This document shows positions 56,339 to 64,000 of a stretch of 64,000 nt of DNA, one piece after another. The DNA is from Tetramitus jugosus. Its lineage: Eukaryota > Heterolobosea > Eutetramitea > Acrasida > Vahlkampfiidae. Each line of letters opens with the position of its first letter. The stretch's first letter is position 1. Location: the NCBI GenBank assembly GCA_937625935.1, contig OW569361.1, positions 372,001 through 436,000 on the forward strand, read 5' to 3'. The notes beneath the pieces are model-generated. The model saw only the letters and a list, made by a program, of their open reading frames with translations. It was not told the DNA's origin and ran no database searches. The position numbers and the translations under genes are program-made.

Positions 56339-58744
56339 TTATGAGTAAAAGCGGAAGTCACTGAGGTGGAAGCCTTGTTGTTCAGCAAAATAGGCTAGTT
56401 CATGATGAACGGGACCAATGACCTTTTCAGTCTCGAGGAATATGAGACGCACTTCTTCGTGCAGATTATCTAAATGGTGGCGCTTGAAGAATTTCAAAGA
56501 CAGCAACACTGCATCAACAAAGCAGGCCCTAACTTCAACATGCACTGTTTTACCGAGATCTGGCACATTTTGTTCCCGCAGTAGAGGTGATGACTTTGTT
56601 TCATTTAACAGAGCCACAAGATAGTGGAATATCCTCATCCATAGAGCTTCCTCTCTAGTTCCATACACAGTACTATAATATCGCATACAGCATAAGATGA
56701 GCGTTTTGCACAAGCTCTCAAAAGTTTTGTACCATGCAAATCCGGATCTCCTCTGAATCATTGTCTTCTCCATAACATTGAACATGTAAAAGAAGGTGTT
56801 TGGTGTCTCATCTTCCAAAGCTACTCGCATGGCATAGTTGAAGAAAGATATGGATTCAATCGGAGCTCTTTGGGCTTTCATGTGGTGGTCCATAACAAAG
56901 CTCAAAACTGGCATGGCATTTGTCTGCAACTTGGCAACATTATCACGACAGAGGTGACACCGGAGATAATAACAGTACAGTGATCCCTTTGGAGCAACTC
57001 CAATCTCCTCCATATGCTTTAACACTAAATCTGCCTTCTCTATACTACCAATCAACGCGGCGTACTGCATCAGTTTGACGAAAAACTTGCCTGGATCCAA
57101 TAGAGTCTTAATACTTTGAACCAGTTTGCCAGAGAAGTAATAGTTCCATATATCTTCACACATGTCCTCCATGCTCGATATCGTCGCAATGTATAACGCA
57201 GAGTCCAAGCTCAGAGGATCCATTTGAAAATTCGTGTCTTTCACATACTTCCAAATTGCACGAACAGCCTCAGGGTCCTTCTTATCTGACAAATGCTTAT
57301 AAATTAATTTTGAGAAAATGTGATTGGTTAGACCAAATCCCATTAACTGAGCACTTTCTTCCAAGACAGTAACAGCCAACCGAGGGTTAATATCAAGAAT
57401 GATGATGATGCTGTGTCCCAGAACATACTCCTTCTTCTCTGGAGGCAAATCACCCTTGAGCGCGCTGTCGAGCATATAACGCACAGCCTGAACCGAATCA
57501 GCCTCGCCCATCATCTTACTATTGTGTCTCACAACTTCCATCAAAATCATGATAATATCACCAGATGTCGCCAAAATCTTCCTCTTTCTCATATCCATAT
57601 AGAGAGTCAGAACTTCATTATACTTTTTCTGTAGAAAACTCTTGAGCATTAGTGAGTGATAAATTCGTTGAGTGTACGGTTGCTTCATCCTAGAATCCTT
57701 CATGTATCGATCAAACTTTCCAAATTCGTTCATATGAGAGCACGAGTTCAGCAATGAAGTATACGATCCACAATTCGGTTGAACATGTGTCTCATTTTTC
57801 AACTGATGAAACACGCGTTCTGCAGTCTCCAAATCATAAATCTTACCCGCGGTTGCAATCACAAAATTGTAATACTTGACCAAAATCTCCGCATAAAACC
57901 ATCGATCATAATTCACATAAGAGTCACTAGAAATCAGATCCAACAATGGTTGACGAACATGCTCCAGAATCACCAATGCTTTTCCAAGCTTTGATTGATT
58001 GAAGCACTCTTGAAACAAATTGTGAAGTCCTTCCTGCTCAAAATAAAGTTTGTATCGCTTGAGTGTAATAAGGTTTGAAGTGTCTCTTCGATTACGGTAT
58101 TGATACTGTTTCCTTGTTTTCGTGTTAGTCTCTGCTGTAATATTATTGTTTTGAGTGTTTTCAACCTTTTCTTCTTTTGATGCATCTTCTTTATGTTTCT
58201 CAACATCATCCTCCTCCTCTTGTTGTATTAATTCTTTCGATTCTTGTTGTTGTTGCTGTTGTTGTTGCTGTGGTGGTGGTGAAGCATCAACCTTTCGAGC
58301 AAGACTCAAAAAATGATGCAACATGCGCAAAATTTCATCTCTCTCAGCAACAGGCATATCATATTGTCGATGTCTCTCCAAATCAAACACTCCATTCATT
58401 CGAATTTCTCTCTTTCGAATGCCTTGAAACTTTACTCTACCATCTTTGAGCTCATTGGATGACCTAGGTCTCGATTGATCAATCAATTTTTTCTTTAGTG
58501 CTCCATCGAATGGAACATGTTGTTTCGTAGTGTAGCGCTGCTGATTTGCTTTGAATGTTTTTGACGTTGGCGTCGTAGTGGTGGTGGATGGACTCTCGGG
58601 ATTATTATTTTGGCGCCAATAATTTTGTTGATTGTTCCGAATTTGCGGAGAATAATGGAGAGGGAAGAAGGGAGTGGTGCGAGTGGTGTGGGAGAAGTGT
58701 TTCAAAAGATGCCTGCAGGGCAAATGAGACATTTTGTTGTTCAT
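56339..58744 (-). CDS. Mitochondrial PPR-like protein
   Basis: This 801-residue single-exon protein starts MNNKMSHLPCRHLLKHFSHT, basic and free of acids for 50 residues, which fits a mitochondrial presequence; Met5 is an alternative start. A poly-Gln run and an acidic region precede the repeats. From about residue 265 there are pentatricopeptide-like helical pairs: AGKIYDLETAERVFHQL, QPNCGSYTSLLNSCSHMNEFG, RIYHSLMLKSFLQKKYNEVLTLYMDM and EKADLVLKHMEEIGVAPKG. Such helix-turn-helix arrays bind organellar RNA. About 8-10 degenerate repeats fill the rest. PPR proteins act in mitochondrial RNA processing, stability or translation; the target cannot be predicted. The last 60 residues (IFLETEKVIGPVHHEL) look less repetitive. 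Confidence 0.68.
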   Translation of the reverse strand: MNNKMSHLPCRHLLKHFSHTTRTTPFFPLHYSPQIRNNQQNYWRQNNNPESPSTTTTTPTSKTFKANQQRYTTKQHVPFDGALKKKLIDQSRPRSSNELKDGRVKFQGIRKREIRMNGVFDLERHRQYDMPVAERDEILRMLHHFLSLARKVDASPPPQQQQQQQQQESKELIQQEEEDDVEKHKEDASKEEKVENTQNNNITAETNTKTRKQYQYRNRRDTSNLITLKRYKLYFEQEGLHNLFQECFNQSKLGKALVILEHVRQPLLDLISSDSYVNYDRWFYAEILVKYYNFVIATAGKIYDLETAERVFHQLKNETHVQPNCGSYTSLLNSCSHMNEFGKFDRYMKDSRMKQPYTQRIYHSLMLKSFLQKKYNEVLTLYMDMRKRKILATSGDIIMILMEVVRHNSKMMGEADSVQAVRYMLDSALKGDLPPEKKEYVLGHSIIIILDINPRLAVTVLEESAQLMGFGLTNHIFSKLIYKHLSDKKDPEAVRAIWKYVKDTNFQMDPLSLDSALYIATISSMEDMCEDIWNYYFSGKLVQSIKTLLDPGKFFVKLMQYAALIGSIEKADLVLKHMEEIGVAPKGSLYCYYLRCHLCRDNVAKLQTNAMPVLSFVMDHHMKAQRAPIESISFFNYAMRVALEDETPNTFFYMFNVMEKTMIQRRSGFAWYKTFESLCKTLILCCMRYYSTVYGTREEALWMRIFHYLVALLNETKSSPLLREQNVPDLGKTVHVEVRACFVDAVLLSLKFFKRHHLDNLHEEVRLIFLETEKVIGPVHHELAYFAEQQGFHLSDFRFYS

Positions 58745-58914
58745 TCTCTGTTATGTATTTGAACAAAAATTGTGTTTCTCTTTTTGAGGTTTGCTTTTTC
58801 GTTGTTCAAGAATGATTTTTTGAATCAAATTCATTCAAGTGTGAAAGCAAGCACCTTCAAGGAAAATTGGTGAGTGTTTTTCCGACGGGACACTTGATTG
58901 TATTGTGGTTTGGT

Positions 58915-60090
58915 CTAATGGTAGTGGTACAGGTTGTCGTGCAAGATTTTGGAAGATGGTTGATAGGGACCAAATTCTAGGTAGGTTTGCTTGATGTAGT
59001 ACCGGGAGGAGAAAGTGGAGAGTGAACCGAGGATGGACAAACCGATAAAGGGAGCAATGAACATGTCAGCAAAATTGTTCACGAAGTTAACTCTTTGTGG
59101 TGTCACTCTTGTTTCGATTTGGTTGCACAAATCTTTGGACACATCACCATAACAAATGTACTCTGGTCGATACTTTCTGTTATCGAGGTTCAGTGATTGA
59201 TTGGCTCGATGGATTGTGTCAGTCACAGTATTTGGCATGCCATTGTCCTCTGTTCCAGTCAAGTAATTCTGTACAATATCATTTTCGAACAAGAGATTCA
59301 GAGGCAGCTCCAACAACTCTGCATCAACACTGTTTTCTGGATCAAGAGTGACTATGCTTCCATCAGGTAATGTAAAATCGTTGCTCTCATTTGTCTTGTT
59401 CTGTAGCGCTGATCTCCATCCATCAATGCACTGTAAGTGAATTGGATTGTGCATATCCAAGTGTCTCAACTCTGGCTTATCCCTCTTGAGTGCCTCTAGG
59501 AACATGGACGAGTAATGCCTTGTGCCCATCACGGAACAATATTCCTGCGGACCACCTCTCTCATCATAACCGACCATTGCTCCTGCTTCAACACTTCCTG
59601 CTCCCAGATTCAACAATGAAACTCTTCTTCGACCAAAAGAATCACGCAATGCTTCGATTTGAGACGAACAGGACATGTAATCCGCTTCCAACAACTCAAA
59701 CATTAACTCACTCAACCCTGGCATAAGCGCCACATTTGCATTCGAAATACCAAACAACACGGGAACTTGTGACAGGTCATTGCTCACGTTTGTCTTCTGA
59801 AACGTTGTTTCCAACACTTGTTGCATCACACCTTCATTCATTTCACCACCACCACTTGTCTGACCATCAGCTATACCATGGACCATACTCTGTGCATTTG
59901 GTAGTATATCTGCCCACCATTTTGAACTTGTTTCCCTGGACATGGTGCTTGCATTGTACTGCCAACACGGTGTCTGTTCATTTACAGTTCCGTTGAATAA
60001 CACAACTTCGGGTTGATCGTCACCACAGAAACCCGCTCGAAGGTATTGGGTTCCTAAATCAATAGCAAGTACTCTACCGTCACTATTCAT
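58915..60090 (-). CDS. Divergent actin-related protein
   Basis: This 391-residue protein is the length of an actin. Phosphate-1 loop DLGTQYLRAGFCGDDQP (actin DNGSGMCKAGFAGDDAP) is good. The phosphate-2 loop LLNLGAGSVEAGAMVGYDE lacks the catalytic-site Asp-Gly-Val of actin. The adenosine-binding block FIGLSILGSLSTF and YIKQTYLEFGP match actin WIGGSILASLSTF and SKQEYDESGP. The middle, including the polymerisation and Arp2/3-specific regions, is too altered to assign an Arp class. It may be a lineage-specific Arp of the cytoskeleton or of a chromatin complex. The ATG at 60090 is firm. Confidence 0.75.
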   Translation of the reverse strand: MNSDGRVLAIDLGTQYLRAGFCGDDQPEVVLFNGTVNEQTPCWQYNASTMSRETSSKWWADILPNAQSMVHGIADGQTSGGGEMNEGVMQQVLETTFQKTNVSNDLSQVPVLFGISNANVALMPGLSELMFELLEADYMSCSSQIEALRDSFGRRRVSLLNLGAGSVEAGAMVGYDERGGPQEYCSVMGTRHYSSMFLEALKRDKPELRHLDMHNPIHLQCIDGWRSALQNKTNESNDFTLPDGSIVTLDPENSVDAELLELPLNLLFENDIVQNYLTGTEDNGMPNTVTDTIHRANQSLNLDNRKYRPEYICYGDVSKDLCNQIETRVTPQRVNFVNNFADMFIAPFIGLSILGSLSTFSSRYYIKQTYLEFGPYQPSSKILHDNLYHYH

Positions 60091-60370
60091 GTTTGTTCTG
60101 TTGAGTTCTATTTGTTTTTTTCTGAAGATTGTTTTGGGACGAAATCTCTGTGGTTACGGGTTTGATTTCAAAGAGGAAGTTGTTGCAACCAATACAACGA
60201 AAGACACTTGCATTTGCAGAGGAACAAAAGCTCGAAAGCACAAATGATACAAGGAATGTAAGAGATGTAACATTGTTGTTTCAATCTCTGTGCTTCCAAA
60301 TATTTACAATAAATTAACCTTACAAAAATTTCGATTGGCAGCAACCACATAGCACTCATCCTGAATACAA
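60091..60370. other. Intergenic region upstream of the actin-related gene
   Basis: This 280-base minus-strand upstream and plus-strand downstream spacer contains short open frames without coding features. Nothing further is seen. Confidence 0.3.
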
Positions 60371-61072
60371 TTACTGCCCAATTTGCTTACTCAACGGGCC
60401 TCTCTTCTTGACTTCTCTCATTGCCTGTGCATTTCCACACGCCAAACAAAACGTATTTACAATACAATCACCACACAGCGACCCCGATATAAAATATTGT
60501 TCTCTGACTTGATACCTGAACGAACAAATATCGGAATGACACGCATTCAAGCTCACACTATTCTCATTCATCTTTGACAAGTAAACCGGGACGCAACAAG
60601 GCGCACAGAAAAATCCATGAATCATCGTAGTCATATCGGAGAAACAGTCAAATAAACCGCCAGAGCTCCATTTCGTTGCTGACGACGGGGGTGGGGATGA
60701 CGACAGCAGTAAGCTTGAAGAATTGTCTTGACTTCTGGATCGACTGTGATGATGAACAGAGGATCGACGACCGGATTTTGAGCTATTGAGCTTCTTGCTT
60801 GACGAACGATGACTCTTAGTCGTTGCCGTTGTCGTCGTTGGTGTTGCACCTTCATCACTGCTTTCATCTCCTTCATTGGCTGCTGCACTCACATTGTGAG
60901 TAGCATACTCTGGCACAATAACAACTTGTTGGTGCGCTGGGAAGAGCACATAGTCACACGTGTTTTCCTGTTGTTGGTCGGTAGAATCCTTTGTGGTTGA
61001 CAGTACCGATTCATTGGCTGTCGATAGTGAGGTGTTGATATTGTCATGGCTCACCGACGAGTGGTTGGCCAT
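60371..61072 (-). CDS. PLAC8-family cysteine-rich protein
   Basis: This 233-residue protein has its start chosen at 61072 because an A/C-rich leader precedes MANHSSVSHD; an in-frame ATG at 61120 would add 16 residues. The first 130 residues are disordered, Ser/Thr/His-rich (SSSKKLNSSKSGRRSS). From about 135 the PLAC8 pattern follows: KWSSGGLFDCFSDMTTMIHGFFCAPCCVPVYL in pieces (WSSGGLFDCFSD, HGFFCAPCCVPV), then FRYQVREQYFISGSLCGDC and NTFCLACGNAQAMREVKKRG. The paired CxxC/Cys runs are diagnostic. PLAC8 proteins act in cell-size control, cadmium/metal tolerance or membrane channels; the function here is unknown. The hydrophobic cysteine-rich segment could lie in the membrane. Confidence 0.82.
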   Translation of the reverse strand: MANHSSVSHDNINTSLSTANESVLSTTKDSTDQQQENTCDYVLFPAHQQVVIVPEYATHNVSAAANEGDESSDEGATPTTTTATTKSHRSSSKKLNSSKSGRRSSVHHHSRSRSQDNSSSLLLSSSPPPSSATKWSSGGLFDCFSDMTTMIHGFFCAPCCVPVYLSKMNENSVSLNACHSDICSFRYQVREQYFISGSLCGDCIVNTFCLACGNAQAMREVKKRGPLSKQIGQ

Positions 61073-61419
61073 GTTGTTTGTTGTTTCTGATGTCTTTTTT
61101 TCACAAAACAAAATTTCCATTTCCCTTTTGGAAAGTGGGAGAGTGTTTATTGACCTCCATCCACAATCTAACAGTTAACATGAGCACTTAAGCACTGTCT
61201 GTTTGTTCTTGTCGTCGCAAAAAAAAAGACACAGACACATCTGTGGGGATAGAGTGTGTGCTGTGTGGAAACCAGTGGTGGTCTCCGTCTTCAAAATCAT
61301 CTTTTGGGCCCAATCAATCAGTCAGCAAAAGAATGGAATGCCCTATGCATGCACTCGTGTATCAAGTAAGCCAGATCTACAGATTCATTCAATCAACAAA
61401 TTGAATGAATCTGTTTTCT
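61073..61419. other. Intergenic region with a long perfect inverted repeat
   Basis: This region lies between the PLAC8 start and the SPRING stop, both on the minus strand. It holds a 15-base perfect inverted repeat, 61379-61393 and 61400-61414, with a 6-base loop CAACAA, 5 bases past the SPRING stop. No gene is seen in the rest. Confidence 0.45.
61379..61414 (-). terminator. Hairpin in the 3' flank of the SPRING gene (possible 3' end element)
   Basis: ACAGATTCATTCAAT and its exact reverse complement are separated by CAACAA. On the transcribed strand the hairpin begins 5 bases beyond the TAA/TCA stop region. It could shape 3' end formation or mRNA stability. The role is not established in this group. 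Confidence 0.3.
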
Positions 61420-62730
61420 TTACCGTGATGATGACGATGAGAAGATGTCGGCTGGATCCTTGGCACCAAAGCAATGCTTCCAATGTGTTCGATATCGATT
61501 CTCATTCACCACAGAGTTGCTGTTGGTGCGACAACGTGCGGCACAAAAATCAAATGCCGTACGAATCCGGGTGTACAGTAGTTTTTGTTGCGACAGGTAC
61601 TTTTTGTGCAATTGTTCAATCATGGGACGATTTTGTGGCTTGAGACAACAGGACACACAATACTCGTAGCTCTCACAGCATTGATACTGAGAATGACAAG
61701 TGTCACAAGAGTATCTCTTGGCTTCTGTTGTTATTGTCTTGTTCTCTTCTTGTTGCTCCTGTTTACTGTCCTTCTCTTCACCATCATCTTGACCTTGCTT
61801 CTCCACTTGTTTCACTCTTGATTCATCAAGTGTGTTTGAGTACAGTGTCGAGTGTCGACAACACATGGTCCTCGTGCTCAAATCAGACGCATAACACGTA
61901 AATCCTCTCGAGTCAGTCACTAGATCATGACCTGAAACTGTGTTTTTACACCGTTTGTTTTCATTGCTTGTTTTTTCTGCTTTTTCTGTTATTGTACCTG
62001 CTTTTTCTGCTGCTGCTGCTGCTACTACTGTTGTTGGTTTGTTTCTTCTAATCATAATCGATTCATCAAAATATTCACCATCAGCATCACTCTCATCCGA
62101 TGCAGCATCACTGTCATAATTGTTGTCATCACCTTCGTCACCTTCATCATTTGACTCGTATTGATTTCGGTTCTTTTCCGACTCTACTTGATTCAAACTT
62201 CTCATCCGATCAATCGTCTTCTTGATTCGTTTCATGGCAGAAGCAGTGGCCGAGTTTGATGATGATTTTTGTGAAATGGAAACGACTACTGGGTCCTTGT
62301 TTCGATTCAATCGATCTCTTGACATTCGTTCCTTTTCCTTCTGAAGTAACATGTCATCTCTTTCTTGTTGTTTTCTCAATGAACGATCATCATGTGAGAC
62401 AAAGTGTTCAATATCATTCTTTTTTGATGATGATGATTTTATTGTTGTTGTTGTTGTTGTTGGAATAGTGGATGGTGGTACAATGATGGGCCTCAACTGT
62501 TGTTGTTGTTGTTGGTCATCAAATAATGTTGGTTGTTGAATCATAGGATCAGTATGACCAATCACTGGTGACGATGAAGATGACTGTTGATCAATCGTTA
62601 TTTTTTGTTTGGAATTCATCTTGTTCTTTTGTGTGTATAAAATGTTACTGCGAATAAATAAAATGGCAGTCGCAGTGAATATGATGAATAGGAAGAGAAG
62701 AAAGCATAGTGCATATCTCTTGGGCAACAT
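61420..62730 (-). CDS. SPRING1: SREBP-regulating gene protein homologue (SPRING/C12orf49)
   Basis: This 436-residue protein starts with a type II signal anchor, YALCFLLFLFIIFTATAILFI. A 240-residue low-complexity stalk follows (Gln/Ser/Thr/Lys/Asp). The last 180 residues match human SPRING in order: CKNTVSGHDLVTDSRGFTC, MCCRHSTLYS, KRYSCDTCHSQYQCCESYEYCVSCCL in pieces (CDTCHSQYQCC, SYEYCVSCCLKP), FDFCAARCRTNSNSV and NENRYRTHWKHCFG. The cysteine spacing (CCxxYEYCVSCCL, CxxxCRTxSxSV) is specific to this family. In animals SPRING is a Golgi protein that licenses S1P protease and SREBP processing. The Golgi location fits the anchor. The stalk is much longer than in human (205 residues total). Confidence 0.9.
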   Translation of the reverse strand: MLPKRYALCFLLFLFIIFTATAILFIRSNILYTQKNKMNSKQKITIDQQSSSSSPVIGHTDPMIQQPTLFDDQQQQQQLRPIIVPPSTIPTTTTTTIKSSSSKKNDIEHFVSHDDRSLRKQQERDDMLLQKEKERMSRDRLNRNKDPVVVSISQKSSSNSATASAMKRIKKTIDRMRSLNQVESEKNRNQYESNDEGDEGDDNNYDSDAASDESDADGEYFDESIMIRRNKPTTVVAAAAAEKAGTITEKAEKTSNENKRCKNTVSGHDLVTDSRGFTCYASDLSTRTMCCRHSTLYSNTLDESRVKQVEKQGQDDGEEKDSKQEQQEENKTITTEAKRYSCDTCHSQYQCCESYEYCVSCCLKPQNRPMIEQLHKKYLSQQKLLYTRIRTAFDFCAARCRTNSNSVVNENRYRTHWKHCFGAKDPADIFSSSSSR

Positions 62731-63124
62731 GTTATCAACTACTGCAATATGGTTGTTGTTGTTGTGAAAAGATTTTTTTCACCCGAAAAAAAAATATGAT
62801 ATTATCAATGATTTTTTTTGTTGTTGCTGTTGCTGTTGTTGATGTTTGTTGATGTTGACACACAACACAATTTCTGAATCGGGAAGATGTTGGGTGTATT
62901 TATTTTTTTTGTTTCGTCGTGTGAGCGAATGATGTGTGAGTCGTCGTAGTTGTTGGTAAGTGTGTCGTGCTTGCTTTTTTTTATCGATTCTCGAAACACG
63001 AAATTTCAATTTTGAATAGCGATGCATATGGCTTCGAGTCGGGAGAGAAAATCTCCCCAACACTCAAAACAGGGATGACCAAAACAACAAATTTGGCGAA
63101 GAGGGTTTCGAGTTGCGTTACGAT
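62731..63124. other. Intergenic region upstream of the SPRING gene
   Basis: This 394-base spacer contains GTT/TGT-type triplet repeats (about 62745-62850), read as CAA-rich leader on the minus strand. One 94-codon minus-strand frame lacks ATG and is Gln/Lys-rich low complexity, so I do not call a gene. Confidence 0.35.
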
Positions 63125-64000
63125 TTATTTCACTTCGGCACCCTTATACTGTGAGAAGAGAATGGCTCCGGACTGAGTCTTGAAACGGTGTGTGCCATTG
63201 AAGACAACCTCTCCCTTGTCATTGGTGGAGAAGAGTGGCAAGATCTTGGAAAGTTTCTTGCTGACTTGGTTTGCTGGTGCAGGCTCTCCTTCGTGACCGT
63301 CAACAACAATTCTCTCACCAACCTTGTAAGAGTTTTCAGGAATCTTGACCAACTCGACAGCTCCAGATTGCTTATCAGTGGAGCAAACAACCATACCATT
63401 GGATGCAACACCAACCATGTTGCTTGGCTTCAAGTTGCACATGACAAGGACATCCTTGCCCAAAATGTCTTCCATGGCAATCTTGCCAACGAGACCAGAG
63501 CAAATGGTTCTTGGTTGCTCCTCACCGACATCAATCTCTTCAATCAACAACTTTTCAGCTGCTTCGTGCTTCTTGACAGACAAAACTCTGCCGATTCTCA
63601 TGTCGAGGATGGATGGACTGACTTCAGCTGGCTTCTGGTCACCTGATGCAGCAGCTGGTGCCTTCTTGGTGTCAGCCTTTTTATCATCACCACCCTTCTT
63701 GTTGTTTGCAGGAGTTGCTTGAGCAGCTGGAGCAGCGCCACCCTTTGCTTGTTGCTCAACAGCAGCAACAGGAGCAAGTGCCTTGAAAGCAAATGGCTTG
63801 TTGTTGAATGGCAATGGTTGGACCTTGTCAAACAATCCATCAATTGGCAGAGTGTGTTGCATGAAATCGAACCATCTCAACAATGCTTGATACTTGGCAA
63901 CAGTTCTGCTACTCTTGATATGGGAGTGTAGGTAGGAAAACAGGAACAAATCAGCCAATGACAGAGTCAGACCAACAAAGAAGGTATTGGCAAGGACAAT
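63125..64000 (-). CDS. AIMP1/Arc1p-like tRNA-binding protein, C-terminal part (cut by window edge)
   Basis: The frame is open from the window edge at 64000 to the stop at 63125 (291 codons); the start lies outside. The first part, LTLSLADLFLFSYLHSHI and KYQALLRWFDFMQHT, is the end of a GST-C-like helical domain, as in Arc1p, AIMP and eEF1B proteins. A Lys/Ala/Pro linker follows (GGDDKKADTKKAPAAAS). The rest is an EMAP-II/Trbp111 OB-fold domain: LDMRIGRVLSVKKHEAAEKLLIEEID in pieces (DMRIGRVLSVKKH, LLIEEIDVGEEQPRTICSGL), then MCNLKPSNMVGVASNGMVV. It binds tRNA in a structure-dependent way and delivers it to aminoacyl-tRNA synthetases. A methionyl-tRNA synthetase fused form cannot be excluded without the upstream part. 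Confidence 0.83.
   Translation of the reverse strand: MVLANTFFVGLTLSLADLFLFSYLHSHIKSSRTVAKYQALLRWFDFMQHTLPIDGLFDKVQPLPFNNKPFAFKALAPVAAVEQQAKGGAAPAAQATPANNKKGGDDKKADTKKAPAAASGDQKPAEVSPSILDMRIGRVLSVKKHEAAEKLLIEEIDVGEEQPRTICSGLVGKIAMEDILGKDVLVMCNLKPSNMVGVASNGMVVCSTDKQSGAVELVKIPENSYKVGERIVVDGHEGEPAPANQVSKKLSKILPLFSTNDKGEVVFNGTHRFKTQSGAILFSQYKGAEVK

Noticed and set aside
62779..63063. 94-codon minus-strand frame near the right end
   Set aside because: It lacks an ATG and is Gln/Lys/His low complexity arising from triplet repeats in an intergenic leader.
1..64000. Mobile element, CRISPR array, viral insert or biosynthetic cluster
   Set aside because: No transposase, reverse transcriptase, integrase, terminal repeats, spaced direct repeats or functionally linked enzyme set could be seen on either strand.

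Overview
This window is nuclear DNA of a compact, intron-poor protist. I judge it to be Heterolobosea, most likely Naegleria or a close relative. The grounds are: dense genes on both strands (39 protein genes and one tRNA in 64 kb), short intergenic gaps, short introns with GTnnGT donors, A-rich leaders before start codons, long Asn/Gln/Ser/Thr/His tracts in proteins, and a metazoan-like gene content (C9orf72, SPRING, RGS, choline transporter-like, SWI/SNF) in a free-living eukaryote. All three stop codons are used. The species was not determined and no database search was run; gene names rest on motif recognition.

Layout. 1-5.2 kb: the 5' part of a p115/USO1 tether gene, a Qb-type SNARE, two small proteins (one a myristoylated SAM-domain protein) and an RGS protein. 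5.3-12 kb: a disordered protein, a TUG/ASPSCR1 UBX protein, a METTL13-like methyltransferase head-to-head with a TruA-type pseudouridine synthase, a Ras-like GTPase and an SRR1 protein. 12-24 kb: a four-exon LRR protein, a choline transporter-like protein, SHQ1 and an ATAD2/Yta7-type AAA-bromodomain protein. 24-33.5 kb: a small membrane protein, TXNDC17, a WRN/RNase D-type exonuclease head-to-head with a TRF-like telobox protein, DPH5, a C9orf72 homologue and a TPR co-chaperone. 33.6-47 kb: SAM50, an LRR-RhoGEF, an unknown conserved protein, an Hsp110 and a SWI3/SMARCC subunit. 47-54 kb: two tandem F-box/SPRY-like paralogues, tRNA-Gly(GCC), CSN7, a PDCD2/Tsr4 protein and the mitoribosomal protein mL44. 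54-64 kb: UBC12, an unknown protein, a PPR protein, a divergent actin-related protein, a PLAC8 protein, SPRING and the 3' part of an AIMP1/Arc1p-like tRNA-binding protein.

The genes are mostly unrelated housekeeping functions (translation and tRNA/rRNA biology, NEDD8/COP9, mitochondrial biogenesis, membrane traffic, chromatin, signalling). I see no mobile element, CRISPR array, virus or gene cluster acting as one pathway. The points most worth checking are the exonuclease/telobox head-to-head pair, the C9orf72 homologue with a very long N-terminal extension, the SPRING homologue, recent gene conversion between the F-box paralogues, degenerate enzyme relatives (mL44, the Ras-like protein, the actin-related protein) and perfect palindromes in convergent 3' regions. 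Introns and start codons were placed by hand from reading frames and splice consensus. Several open frames begin upstream of any ATG, so I used the first sensible ATG.
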